Shown in pieces: positions 52,489-60,834 of a stretch of 64,000 nt of DNA. Within the stretch, counting starts at the first letter, position 1. Each line of letters starts with the position of its first letter. A model generated the notes under the pieces. The model saw nothing but the letters and a program-made list of their open reading frames with translations, had not been told where the DNA came from and searched no databases. The stretch covers positions 372,001-436,000 of the forward strand of contig JACPVS010000006.1 of the NCBI GenBank assembly GCA_016197365.1, given 5' to 3'. This DNA is from Mycolicibacterium cosmeticum. GTDB lineage: Bacteria; Actinomycetota; Actinomycetes; Mycobacteriales; Mycobacteriaceae. The translations under genes and the position numbers were made by a program.

Positions 52489-52527
52489 AGGGTAGAGCCT
52501 AACAGCGAAAACCCACAAGCGATTTTC
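52489..52527 (-). promoter_or_regulatory. whiB7 promoter with AT-rich WhiB7-type box
   Basis: On the minus strand GAAAATCG (52527-52520) lies one base before a -35 TTGTGG (52518-52513). An 18-nt spacer leads to the -10 TACCCT (52494-52489). An AT-rich box directly upstream of -35 is the known binding site of the WhiB7 AT-hook, so the gene is probably autoactivated. The transcript start would be near 52480, about 380 nt upstream of the whiB7 ATG. Confidence 0.65.
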
Positions 52528-52558
52528 TGACCTGCGGTTTTGGCAGGATCTGTGGGAC

Positions 52559-54682
52559 TTATGACCGGTTCTTGACGAGTTCGATGACGTCCGGGCCGTA
52601 CTGCTCGAGCTTGCGGGCCCCGATGCCGGGGATGGAGACCAGCGCCGTCTCGTCGGCCGGCAGCGTCTCGGCGATGGCGATGAGCGTGTTGTCGGTGAAC
52701 ACCACGTAGGCCGGCACGTTCATCTCTTTGGAGGTGCGCAGCCGCCAGTCCTTGAGCTCGGCCAACAATTCCTCGTCGACGTCGGACGGGCAGCTCTCGC
52801 AACGGCGCAGCGTGATGGCGGTGGCCGATTCCAGCGCCTTGTTGCACACCCGGCAACGCGGCGCAGGGCCCCGGGGCTTGCGACTGCGGCCGGCGGGGGC
52901 GTCCGCCGGGGACTGTGGGGCCACCCCGTTGAGGAAGCGGGACGGTCGGCGGCCCTGCCTGCCACCGGCGACCCGGGCCAGCGCCCAACTCAGCGTCAGA
53001 TGCACGCGCGCCCTGGTGATCCCGACGTAGAGCAGGCGCCGCTCCTCCTCGACCTGCTCACTGTCCGGGCCGTGGGACAGGGCGTGCGAAATCGGCAGGG
53101 TGCCATCGGTGACGCCGACCAGGAATACGGCGTCCCACTCCAGCCCCTTGGCCGCGTGCAGCGATGCCAGCGTGACGCCCTGCACCACCGGGGGATGTCG
53201 CGACTCGGCGCGTTGGCGCAGTTCAGCGAGCAGGGCGCGCAGATCGAGTGTCGGCCGTTGCGCCACTTCGTCATCCACCAGTTCGGCCAGCGCGGCCAGC
53301 GCCTCCCACCGTTCCCGGGCCTTGGTGCCCGTCGGCGGTTCGGCCGTCAACCCGAGCGGCTCCAGCAGCGCGCGCACCACCTGCGGCAGCTCACCGTCGG
53401 GTTCGGCGCCTGCGGCACGCTGCATGGCCAGCAGCGCCTGCCGGACCTCCTGACGGCTGAAGAACCCCTCGCCGCCGCGCACCTGGAAGGCGATACCGGC
53501 CTCGGTGAGTGCCTCTTCGTAAACCTCGGACTGCGCGTTGATCCGGTACAGCACCGCGATTTCGGAAGCGGGCGTTCCGGATTCGATGAGCTTGGCGATC
53601 TGCTTGGCCACGGCGACAGCCTCGGCAGCCTCGTCGGGATGTTCGGTGAACGACGGCTTGGGGCCGGGGTCGCGCTGACCGACCAGGTGCAGCTTGCTGC
53701 CGGCCATCCGGCCGCGGGCCGCCGCGATGACCCGGTTGGCCAGCGACACCACCTCGGGCGTGGAACGGTAGTCGCGTTCCAGGCGCACCACGGTGGCGTC
53801 CGGGAAGCGCCGGGAGAAGTCGAGCAGGAACCGTGGCGTGGCCCCGGTGAACGAATAGATGGTCTGGTTGGCGTCGCCGACGACGGTCAGGTCGTCCCGG
53901 TCGCCCAGCCACGCGTTGAGCACCCGCTGCTGTAGCGGGGTGACGTCCTGGTATTCGTCGACCACGAAACACCGGTAGCGGTCCCGGAATTCGCCGGCCA
54001 CGGCGGCGTCGTTCTCGATGGCCGCGGCGGTGTGCAGCAGCAGGTCGTCGAAGTCGAGCAGGGCGGTGCCGTCGCGGTGGGTCTTGAGGTGTTCGTAGTT
54101 GTCGTACACCTTGGCCACGGTGGCGGCGTCCATCGGGATGTCGCGGCCGACCTTGGCGACGGCCGTCGCGTACCCCTCGGGCGTGATCAAGGATGCCTTG
54201 GCCCATTCGATCTCACCGGCGAGGTCGCGGACATCATCGGTACTGGCATGCAGCGCAGCGCGATTGGCGGCCTGGGCCACCACGGCGAACTTGCTGTCGA
54301 GCAGTTGCCAGTCGGTATTGCCGACCACCCGGGGCCAGAAGTACTGCAGCTGGCGCCGCGCCGCGGCATGGAACGTGACTGCCTGCACCGCCGCGGTGCC
54401 CACCCCGGACTCGTCACCGAGCGTGCGCAGGCGGCCCCGCATCTCCCCCGCGGCCCGCGCGGTGAAGGTCACGGCGAGTACCTGGCCGGGCGCGACGTGA
54501 CCGGACGCGACCAGATGCGCGATCCGGCGGGTGATGGTCCGGGTCTTGCCGGTACCGGCACCGGCCAGCACGCACACCGGCCCGCGGGGGGCCAGGACGG
54601 CTTCGCGCTGCTCGTCGTCGAGGTCGACGAGGAGGCTGTCGACGGACGGCATGGCGTCCATCATGGCAGGACGCTGTGACAT
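52559..54682 (-). CDS. uvrD2: UvrD2 SF1 DNA helicase with HRDC domain
   Basis: A 707-residue SF1A helicase. Motif I is [15 protein letters not shown], motif [14 protein letters not shown], motif [16 protein letters not shown], motif [12 protein letters not shown] and motif [15 protein letters not shown]. After residue 600 come a four-Cys zinc segment (CRVCNKAL and CESC) and a C-terminal HRDC domain ([18 protein letters not shown]). This order is diagnostic of mycobacterial UvrD2, which is essential in M. tuberculosis. ATG 54682, 54664 or 54661 may be the start. It is divergent from the mycoredoxin gene. Confidence 0.95.
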   Translation of the reverse strand: MSQRPAMMDAMPSVDSLLVDLDDEQREAVLAPRGPVCVLAGAGTGKTRTITRRIAHLVASGHVAPGQVLAVTFTARAAGEMRGRLRTLGDESGVGTAAVQAVTFHAAARRQLQYFWPRVVGNTDWQLLDSKFAVVAQAANRAALHASTDDVRDLAGEIEWAKASLITPEGYATAVAKVGRDIPMDAATVAKVYDNYEHLKTHRDGTALLDFDDLLLHTAAAIENDAAVAGEFRDRYRCFVVDEYQDVTPLQQRVLNAWLGDRDDLTVVGDANQTIYSFTGATPRFLLDFSRRFPDATVVRLERDYRSTPEVVSLANRVIAAARGRMAGSKLHLVGQRDPGPKPSFTEHPDEAAEAVAVAKQIAKLIESGTPASEIAVLYRINAQSEVYEEALTEAGIAFQVRGGEGFFSRQEVRQALLAMQRAAGAEPDGELPQVVRALLEPLGLTAEPPTGTKARERWEALAALAELVDDEVAQRPTLDLRALLAELRQRAESRHPPVVQGVTLASLHAAKGLEWDAVFLVGVTDGTLPISHALSHGPDSEQVEEERRLLYVGITRARVHLTLSWALARVAGGRQGRRPSRFLNGVAPQSPADAPAGRSRKPRGPAPRCRVCNKALESATAITLRRCESCPSDVDEELLAELKDWRLRTSKEMNVPAYVVFTDNTLIAIAETLPADETALVSIPGIGARKLEQYGPDVIELVKNRS

Positions 54683-54729
54683 CTACCCGCCTCGGGCATT
54701 CCACGATGGTCGGCTACGTTGGACCGACT

Positions 54730-54969
54730 ATGACTACTGCGTTGACCATGTACACGACCTCGTGGTGCGGCTACTGCTCGCGCCTCAAGACCGCGCTCAA
54801 GTCCGAGGGCATCTCCTGGACCGAAGTCGACATCGAGGGCGACCCGGCGGCGGCGGAGTTCGTCGGTTCGGTCAACGGCGGTAACCACGTGGTGCCGACC
54901 GTCAAATTCGCCGACGGATCGACCCTGACCAACCCGAGCATCAAGCAGGTCAAGGCCAAACTGGGCTGA
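54730..54969 (+). CDS. mrx1: Mycoredoxin-1 (glutaredoxin-like)
   Basis: A 79-residue thioredoxin-fold protein. The active site is WCGYC with C13 and C16, and VVPTVKFADGS supplies the cis-Pro. It uses mycothiol to reduce protein-mycothiol mixed disulfides. Size, motif and position between uvrD2 and nudC match Rv3198A. The ATG at 54730 gives MTTALTMYTTSWCGYC. Confidence 0.93.
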   Translation: MTTALTMYTTSWCGYCSRLKTALKSEGISWTEVDIEGDPAAAEFVGSVNGGNHVVPTVKFADGSTLTNPSIKQVKAKLG

Positions 54970-55007
54970 TCACGCGGTTGTCGGTGCATCGAACTAATGT
55001 TCGATGC

Positions 55008-55346
55008 ATGAACGGTAACCTGCACTTGCTGCGCGCCGAGTTCGACGCGGTCAACGCCGAGATCGACTCACTGGCAGCCAAACCCCGGCAGATGCGCGAC
55101 GCCTGGCATCTGATGTCGCTGTGCGACCGCGCCCGCGATCTCGCCACGGAGTACGAACTGCGGGCAGGTCAGTCCAGCGCCGCCCAGGACTCGATGATCT
55201 CGCGGGCGATCGAGATGGATCCGGGTAGCAGCAGCCGCGACGGTGACTCGCTGTTCCAGTCGCCGTTCTCCAGGGCGTCACGCACCTGGGCCCGGGTGAA
55301 CCAGTCGGCCTCGACGATCTCGCCGTCGTTGAACGAGAACGGCTGA
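55008..55346 (+). CDS. Small hypothetical protein overlapping nudC on the other strand
   Basis: A 112-residue frame starting at ATG 55008 (MNGNLHLLRAEFDAVNAEID). The first 55 codons, before the nudC stop at 55169, have strongly G/C third positions and a helical, charged composition (QMRDAWHLMSLCDRARDLA), which looks coding. The remainder runs antisense through the nudC 3' end and looks less natural. The real gene may have lost its stop, or only the first part may be expressed. No family is recognised. Confidence 0.4.
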   Translation: MNGNLHLLRAEFDAVNAEIDSLAAKPRQMRDAWHLMSLCDRARDLATEYELRAGQSSAAQDSMISRAIEMDPGSSSRDGDSLFQSPFSRASRTWARVNQSASTISPSLNENG

Positions 55347-56095
55347 TCGGGGTCGCCGATGGCGTGAAATCCCACCATCAGTGAGCGCGGGAACGGCCAT
55401 GGCTGGCTCCCGAGGTACTGGATGTCGCGCACCGCGAGCCCGACCTCCTCGGCGATCTCGCGCTCCACGCACGCCTCGAACGACTCCCCCGCCTCCACGA
55501 AACCGGCCAGCAGTGAGAACAGCCGTTCCGGCCAGACGGTCTGGCGGGCCAGCACCGCGCGGTCGTGGCCGTCGTGCACCAGGCAGATGATCGCCGGGTC
55601 GATGCGGGGGAACTCCTCGTGCCCGTTGACAGGGTTGACGCGTGACCAGCCGGCTTTCATCGTCTTGGTCGGCGAGCCGTCCACCGGGCTGAACCGGGCG
55701 GCGTCATGCCAGTTCAGCAGCGCCGTGGCGGTGGACACCAGCTGCGCACTGGCGTCGTCGAAGATCTGGCCGGCACGGCGCAGGTCGAGCACTTCGGTCT
55801 CGACGGAGTCGTCCTCCGGCGCTTCCAACGCGCCGCGGATCGCCCAGACGTGCCGGCCGCCCTCCAGCGTGCCCAGGAACACCGCGTGGTCGGGCGGGGT
55901 GTCGCCGAGGGCCGTGGTCTTGCTCAGCACGACGCTGGTCCCGGAGATCAGCACCTGATTGCGCCGATCCACGTGCAGCACCGCCGCGTCGGGCCAGCCG
56001 GCGATCGCGGCGTCGATATCGGTGCGGACCTGGTCGTCGCGGTCGGCTCCGATGCGCGACAGCAGCGGTACGTTGCGCAGGGTGAAGGCGCTCAT
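55169..56095 (-). CDS. nudC: NudC-type NAD(H) pyrophosphatase
   Basis: A 308-residue Nudix hydrolase. The Nudix box lies at about 198-219 (GFVEAGESF...REIAEEVG), followed by the NudC signature SQPWPFP at 230-236, which specifies NADH-type substrates and deNADding of RNA. The zinc-ribbon region before the box is degenerate: the equivalent of CxxC reads FSPVDGSP (135-142), with no Cys. It corresponds in position to Rv3199c. In M. tuberculosis NudC activity affects isoniazid/ethionamide action by degrading the NAD adducts. Confidence 0.92.
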   Translation of the reverse strand: MSAFTLRNVPLLSRIGADRDDQVRTDIDAAIAGWPDAAVLHVDRRNQVLISGTSVVLSKTTALGDTPPDHAVFLGTLEGGRHVWAIRGALEAPEDDSVETEVLDLRRAGQIFDDASAQLVSTATALLNWHDAARFSPVDGSPTKTMKAGWSRVNPVNGHEEFPRIDPAIICLVHDGHDRAVLARQTVWPERLFSLLAGFVEAGESFEACVEREIAEEVGLAVRDIQYLGSQPWPFPRSLMVGFHAIGDPDQPFSFNDGEIVEADWFTRAQVRDALENGDWNSESPSRLLLPGSISIAREIIESWAALD

Positions 56096-56098
56096 CGG

Positions 56099-57184
56099 TT
56101 ACTCCTTCGAGCGGATGTACAGCAGGCGGTCGGTCGGCTCGAGGGCGTCCACGCGTTCGTCATCCACACGCAGCAATTGCCCGTCGCGCACCACGCCCAG
56201 CACGATGTCGGTGAGATGGCGGGGCGACCCACCTTCTTCCTTGGGTTCGACCGGTCGTTCCGCGACCGCGAACCCGGCGTCGGGGGTGAGCAGGTCCTCC
56301 ATCATCTCGACCACGCTCGGCGTCTGGGTGGCGATGCCCAGCAGGCGGCCCGCGGTCTCGGAGGTGACCACGGTGGTGTCCGCGCCGGACTGGCGCAGCA
56401 GATGCTGATTCTCGGCCTCGCGGACCGCGGCGATGATCTTCGCGTTGGGCGCGAGTTCGCGGGCGGTCAGCGTGACGAGCACGGCGGTGTCATCCCGGTT
56501 CGCGGCGACGATGATCGACTTGGCGTGCTGAGCGCTGGCCAGCCGGAGCACTTCGGAGTCGGTGGCGCTGCCGCGCACGGTGACCAGGCCCGCGCTCTTG
56601 GCCCGTTCCAGGGCGGCCGGGTCGTCGTCGACCACGACGATGTCCGCGGGCGCCACGTCGTCGCCGATCATCGCGGAAACCGCGGTCCTGCCCTTCGTGC
56701 CGTAGCCGACGACGATGGTGTGGTTGCGCACGGATTTCCTCCATCGCTGGATCTTCAGCGCCTGGCGCGACTGGGTGGTCAGTGTCTCGACGGTGGTACC
56801 GATGAGCACGATCAGGAATGCCACGCGCAGCGGCGTGATCACCAGAACGTTGACCAGTCGCGCTGATTCGGTATAGGGCGTGATGTCGCCGTAGCCCGTG
56901 GTGGACAGCGACACGGTGGCGTAGTAGATGCAGTCCAGCAGGGACAGCGGGTCGCTTTCCTCCGGAGTGGACGCGACGTCCCGGTAGCCGTGCCGGTCGA
57001 TGTAGACGATGAACACCGCGGCCACCAGCGCGGAGAGCGCCCAGATGACTCGCATGAAAATCTTGCGACTCGGGCTGACGAACTTCTCGGGGATGTTGAG
57101 GATTTCGACCAGATCGGCGTCCGGTCGTGTCGTCAGGTTCTGGTCGACCGCCTCCAAGCGCCGACGCAACCTACCTTTGGCCAC
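56099..57184 (-). CDS. Two-helix potassium channel with RCK (TrkA-N) domain
   Basis: A 361-residue channel. Two membrane helices (about 43-63 and 110-130) flank the pore with the selectivity filter TTGYGD, after which a cytoplasmic TrkA-N domain begins at HTIVVGYGTKGRTAV. A TrkA-C-type region completes the protein. It would form tetrameric K+-selective channels gated by ligand binding to the RCK ring. It starts 4 nt upstream of nudC on the same strand, so the two are cotranscribed. It matches Rv3200c in position. Confidence 0.93.
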   Translation of the reverse strand: MAKGRLRRRLEAVDQNLTTRPDADLVEILNIPEKFVSPSRKIFMRVIWALSALVAAVFIVYIDRHGYRDVASTPEESDPLSLLDCIYYATVSLSTTGYGDITPYTESARLVNVLVITPLRVAFLIVLIGTTVETLTTQSRQALKIQRWRKSVRNHTIVVGYGTKGRTAVSAMIGDDVAPADIVVVDDDPAALERAKSAGLVTVRGSATDSEVLRLASAQHAKSIIVAANRDDTAVLVTLTARELAPNAKIIAAVREAENQHLLRQSGADTTVVTSETAGRLLGIATQTPSVVEMMEDLLTPDAGFAVAERPVEPKEEGGSPRHLTDIVLGVVRDGQLLRVDDERVDALEPTDRLLYIRSKE

Positions 57185-57226
57185 GAATCACCGATCGGTG
57201 GGAGGAAGGCACGTCACAATGTAACC

Positions 57227-57622
57227 ATGACATCCATTTCCTCCGCCGTTCGACAGCCGACAAATCAGTCCCGCGCCCGCTTCATGGGCGGGTGGCTGGT
57301 GGGAATGGGCATCCTGCACTTCGTCGCACCCAAACCGTTCGACGCCATAATTCCGGAGGAGTTGCCGGGTAGTGCGCGGTTCTACACCTACGCGTCCGGT
57401 GTCGTCGAGGCCGGCGCGGGCGCACTGCTGCTCGCACCGAAGACCCGCAAGCTGGGTGCACTGACCTCCATCGCGTTGTTCGTCGGGGTGTTCCCGGGCA
57501 ACGTCAACATGGTTCGGTTGTGGAAGGACAAGCCGCTGCCGATGCGGATCGGCGCGGTGGCCCGTCTGCCGCTGCAGATCCCGATGATCACGCAGGCCTA
57601 CAAGATCTATCGCAACTCGTAG
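57227..57622 (+). CDS. DoxX-like membrane protein
   Basis: A 131-residue protein with about four membrane segments (FMGGWLVGMGILHFVAP; YASGVVEAGAGALLLAP; LGALTSIALFVGVFPGNVNM). It resembles DoxX/DoxD-like small membrane proteins. The ATG at 57227 is followed by MTSISSAVRQ. It is divergent from the K+ channel gene and overlaps the 3' end of adnB by 16 nt (convergent). DoxX relatives in mycobacteria link to redox stress complexes, but this one has no assigned role. Confidence 0.82.
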   Translation: MTSISSAVRQPTNQSRARFMGGWLVGMGILHFVAPKPFDAIIPEELPGSARFYTYASGVVEAGAGALLLAPKTRKLGALTSIALFVGVFPGNVNMVRLWKDKPLPMRIGAVARLPLQIPMITQAYKIYRNS

Positions 57623-60600
57623 TCGGCCTCCTGCAATAACGCGGCGAGCTCGTCCGGTCCGGCGAGTTCGTCGGGCCGGAGGGTGACCCCGCTGCGGACG
57701 TAGTGAAACGCCGCCCGCACCGATTCCAGCGGGCGGCCGGTCATCCCGGCCCACGCCAGCCGGTACACCGCCAACTGGACGGCGGCGTGACGCTGCGCCT
57801 CCGGCGTGCCGGGCGCATCGCCGGTCTTCCAGTCGACGACGACCTGGTTGCCGTCCCCGTCGTCGAACACAGCGTCGATCCGGCCCCGCACCACCGTGGC
57901 GCCGATCATCATGTCGAAGGGCACCTCGACATCGAGAGGGGTCCGCGCCGCCCACGCCGACGACGCGAACGCGGCCTGCAGCTCGGCCAGCTCTTCGGCG
58001 TCCGCACGGCCGGCCTCGCCGTCGACCGCACCCGGGAGATCATCCAGGTCGAACAGCCGCTCGGCGTGAAAGAATCGCTGCACCCAGTCATGGAATGCGG
58101 TGCCCAACAAGGCATGTGGGTCGGGACGTACCGGCAGCCTGCGCCGCAGCCGCTGCAGCGCGGCGGCCCGGTCCTTGCCCAGTTCGACCAGCATGCTGAC
58201 CGAGAGCTGACCGGGCAGCGGCACCGGTTCCGGCTCACCGGCCCGGGCTCGTTCGGCGAGTAGTGCATCGACATCGGCAGCCCAGTCCTCCGCATCCGCG
58301 GCGCTGACCGGGCCTGAGGTATCGGCGCCCTTTACGAGTTCGGCGCCACGCTCGAGAGCCGCACGGCGCGTCGGCTCCGCGGGCCATATCGCCTCGACGA
58401 CGCTGTCGCGCAACGGGTTCGGCTCACCGTCTGCGGGCTCCGGCGCCCAGTGGTCGATGACACCGCACGGCTCGCCGGACTCGGCGGAAGCCTCCATGAT
58501 GTTCTTCAGTTCGAGCAGGAACTCTGACGGTCCACGTGGTTTCGACTCGGTGGGTCCCCAATGGTGGCCCGACACCAGCAGGGTGTGTTCACACCGGGTG
58601 AGTGCGACGTAAAGCAGTCGGCGTTCCTCATCCACGCGCCGAAGTGCCAGATGATCCTTGTGCTCGGCGATCTTGTCGGCCAGCGCTTTCCGGTCGAAGA
58701 CATCGGTGGTGTCGAGTACGGGCACCCCGGGTTGGGATTCCATGGCCCGGTCCCCGCGCAACAGCGGCGGCAGGTCACCGGCATCGGTGAGCCACGTCCT
58801 GGCCATCGCGGTGGACGGGAAGACCCGGGCGCTCAGGTGCGGAACCGCCACCACCTGCCACTCCAGGCCCTTGGCCGCGTGCACGGTGAGGATCTGGACC
58901 CGGTCAGTCGCCACCGCGATTTCGGCCGGGGCCAAACCGTTCTCGATCACGGCCGCCACCTCCAGGTAGGCGAGCAACCCGACCGCAGTGGCATCGGAAC
59001 GCTCGGCGAAGTCGGCGACGACGTCGCCGAACGCGTCGAGGTGTTCGGTGCCGCCCCAGCCGGCCGCGACCGGCCGGGCGGCCCTGGCCTCGACGTCCAC
59101 CCCGAGCACCCGGCGTATCTCGGCGACGAGATCGGGCAGAGGATGCGCCAGATGCGCACGCAGAGCGGTCAATTCACGACCAAGCGCCACGATGCGGGCA
59201 TACCCGGACGCCGAGTAGTGGGTCTCGGCTCCGGGATCGCAGACGGCGTCGGCCAGGCACGCCGCGTCGGCGTCGGGTGCGGCCTGAGCGACGATCTGCG
59301 CGGTGGTGGCCGCCGTCCCTGGCCCGTCCAACTCCACGGCCCGCTGCCACAGCGCCGCGATATCGCGGGCACCGAGGCGCCAGCGCGGTCCGGTCAGCAC
59401 CCGCATGGCGGCCGCACCGCCGGTCGGGTCGGCGATCAACCGCAGCATCGCGACGACATCTGCGACCTCGGGGATGGCCAGCAGCCCCGCCAGGCCGACG
59501 ACCTCGACGGGAACCCCGCGCGCCGTCAGCGCCTCGGCCATCGGGGCGGCATCGGCGTTGCGGCGCACCAGTACCGCCGTCGTCGGCGGCACCGGAGTGG
59601 CCAGGTAGCGGCAGGCGATCTCGTCGGCCATCCAGTCGCGTTCGGTCACCACGTCGGTCAGCAGCGCACAGCGGATGTCGCCGGGCTCGGCGTCGGGGCG
59701 CGGCAGCAGTTCCCGGACGCTGACCGAGCGGCGGCGGGCTTCTGCGGACACTGCGTTGGCCAGGTGTAGCGCCTGCGGTGGATTGCGCCAGCTGGTCCGC
59801 AGTTCAAGGGTGGGCGCCGGGGTGCCGTCGGCGAGGGGGAAGTCGGTGGCGAACCGCGGCAGATTGGTGGCCGACGCGCCGCGCCAACCGTAGATGGACT
59901 GGATCGGATCACCGACTGCGGTGAGGGCCAGCCCGTCGTCCACCCCGCCGCCGAACAGCGACGACAGTGCGATCCGCTGTGCGTGACCGGTGTCCTGGTA
60001 CTCGTCGAGCAGGACCACCCGATACCGTTGCCGCAGTTGCTCTCCCACCTGGGGAGCCGCCACGGCCAGCCGCGCGGCCGCCGACATCTGCGCACCGAAG
60101 TCCATCACCTTCGCCGCGCGCATGCGTCGGTGCAGCTCATCGATCAGCGGCACCAGGAGGGTGCGTTCGGTCTGCGTGTCCAACAGTTTGAGCAGCCACT
60201 GGGCCGGGCCCTTGTCCCGCTGGTTGGGGCCGGGAGGCAGGTTCAGGATGAGCCGCTCCAGTTCGACATGGGTGTCGGTGAGCGCGGCGGTGTCCACCAG
60301 GTGCTCGGACAGCGCACCCGCCAACCGCAGTACCAGCCCGGTGACCGCGGCCGGGGATTTGTCGGTGTCCAGCACCCGCGGATGCTCACACACCACACGG
60401 AAGGCCAACTGCCACAGCTCCGTTGCCCCGATCAGTCGGGTGTCGGGTTCGACCGGCAACAGCAGACCGTATTCGCGCAGCAGTGTTCCGGCGAAGGCGT
60501 GATAGGTACTGATGGTCGGGGGGTCCTCAGCGCGCATCTCCGGGCACAGACCGGCGCCGGCGAGTCGGGCCAGCCTGGCCCGGACACGGCGCAGCAGCTG

Positions 60601-60834
60601 TCCGGCGGCCTTGCGGGTGAACGTCAGCCCGAGCACCTCGGCCGGCGCGGCGTACCCGTTGGCCACCAGCCACACCACCCGCGCGGCCATGGTCTCGGTC
60701 TTGCCCGCACCCGCGCCGGCGATGACGACGAGCGGCCCCGGCGGCGCGGCGATGACCGCCGCCTGCTCAGCGGTGGGTGCGAAAAGACCGAGCGCGTCGG
60801 CCAATTCGAACGGGCTGTACCTGGTGGCGATCAC
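57607..60834 (-). CDS. adnB: AdnB helicase-nuclease subunit
   Basis: A 1075-residue UvrD/RecB-like protein. The N-terminal motor has Walker A IAGAGAGKTETMAARV, Walker B VVLLDEYQDTGHAQ, motif III GDPIQSIYGWRGA and motif VI LLYVALTRCEHTLL. The C-terminal RecB-type nuclease has the D..K catalytic pair in VVDWKTGD, preceded by GRIDAVFDDG. The GTG at 60834 overlaps the adnA stop (GTGA). With AdnA it forms the mycobacterial end-resecting motor-nuclease used in double-strand break repair, the functional counterpart of RecBCD/AddAB. It matches Rv3201c. Confidence 0.94.
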   Translation of the reverse strand: MIATRYSPFELADALGLFAPTAEQAAVIAAPPGPLVVIAGAGAGKTETMAARVVWLVANGYAAPAEVLGLTFTRKAAGQLLRRVRARLARLAGAGLCPEMRAEDPPTISTYHAFAGTLLREYGLLLPVEPDTRLIGATELWQLAFRVVCEHPRVLDTDKSPAAVTGLVLRLAGALSEHLVDTAALTDTHVELERLILNLPPGPNQRDKGPAQWLLKLLDTQTERTLLVPLIDELHRRMRAAKVMDFGAQMSAAARLAVAAPQVGEQLRQRYRVVLLDEYQDTGHAQRIALSSLFGGGVDDGLALTAVGDPIQSIYGWRGASATNLPRFATDFPLADGTPAPTLELRTSWRNPPQALHLANAVSAEARRRSVSVRELLPRPDAEPGDIRCALLTDVVTERDWMADEIACRYLATPVPPTTAVLVRRNADAAPMAEALTARGVPVEVVGLAGLLAIPEVADVVAMLRLIADPTGGAAAMRVLTGPRWRLGARDIAALWQRAVELDGPGTAATTAQIVAQAAPDADAACLADAVCDPGAETHYSASGYARIVALGRELTALRAHLAHPLPDLVAEIRRVLGVDVEARAARPVAAGWGGTEHLDAFGDVVADFAERSDATAVGLLAYLEVAAVIENGLAPAEIAVATDRVQILTVHAAKGLEWQVVAVPHLSARVFPSTAMARTWLTDAGDLPPLLRGDRAMESQPGVPVLDTTDVFDRKALADKIAEHKDHLALRRVDEERRLLYVALTRCEHTLLVSGHHWGPTESKPRGPSEFLLELKNIMEASAESGEPCGVIDHWAPEPADGEPNPLRDSVVEAIWPAEPTRRAALERGAELVKGADTSGPVSAADAEDWAADVDALLAERARAGEPEPVPLPGQLSVSMLVELGKDRAAALQRLRRRLPVRPDPHALLGTAFHDWVQRFFHAERLFDLDDLPGAVDGEAGRADAEELAELQAAFASSAWAARTPLDVEVPFDMMIGATVVRGRIDAVFDDGDGNQVVVDWKTGDAPGTPEAQRHAAVQLAVYRLAWAGMTGRPLESVRAAFHYVRSGVTLRPDELAGPDELAALLQEADYELR

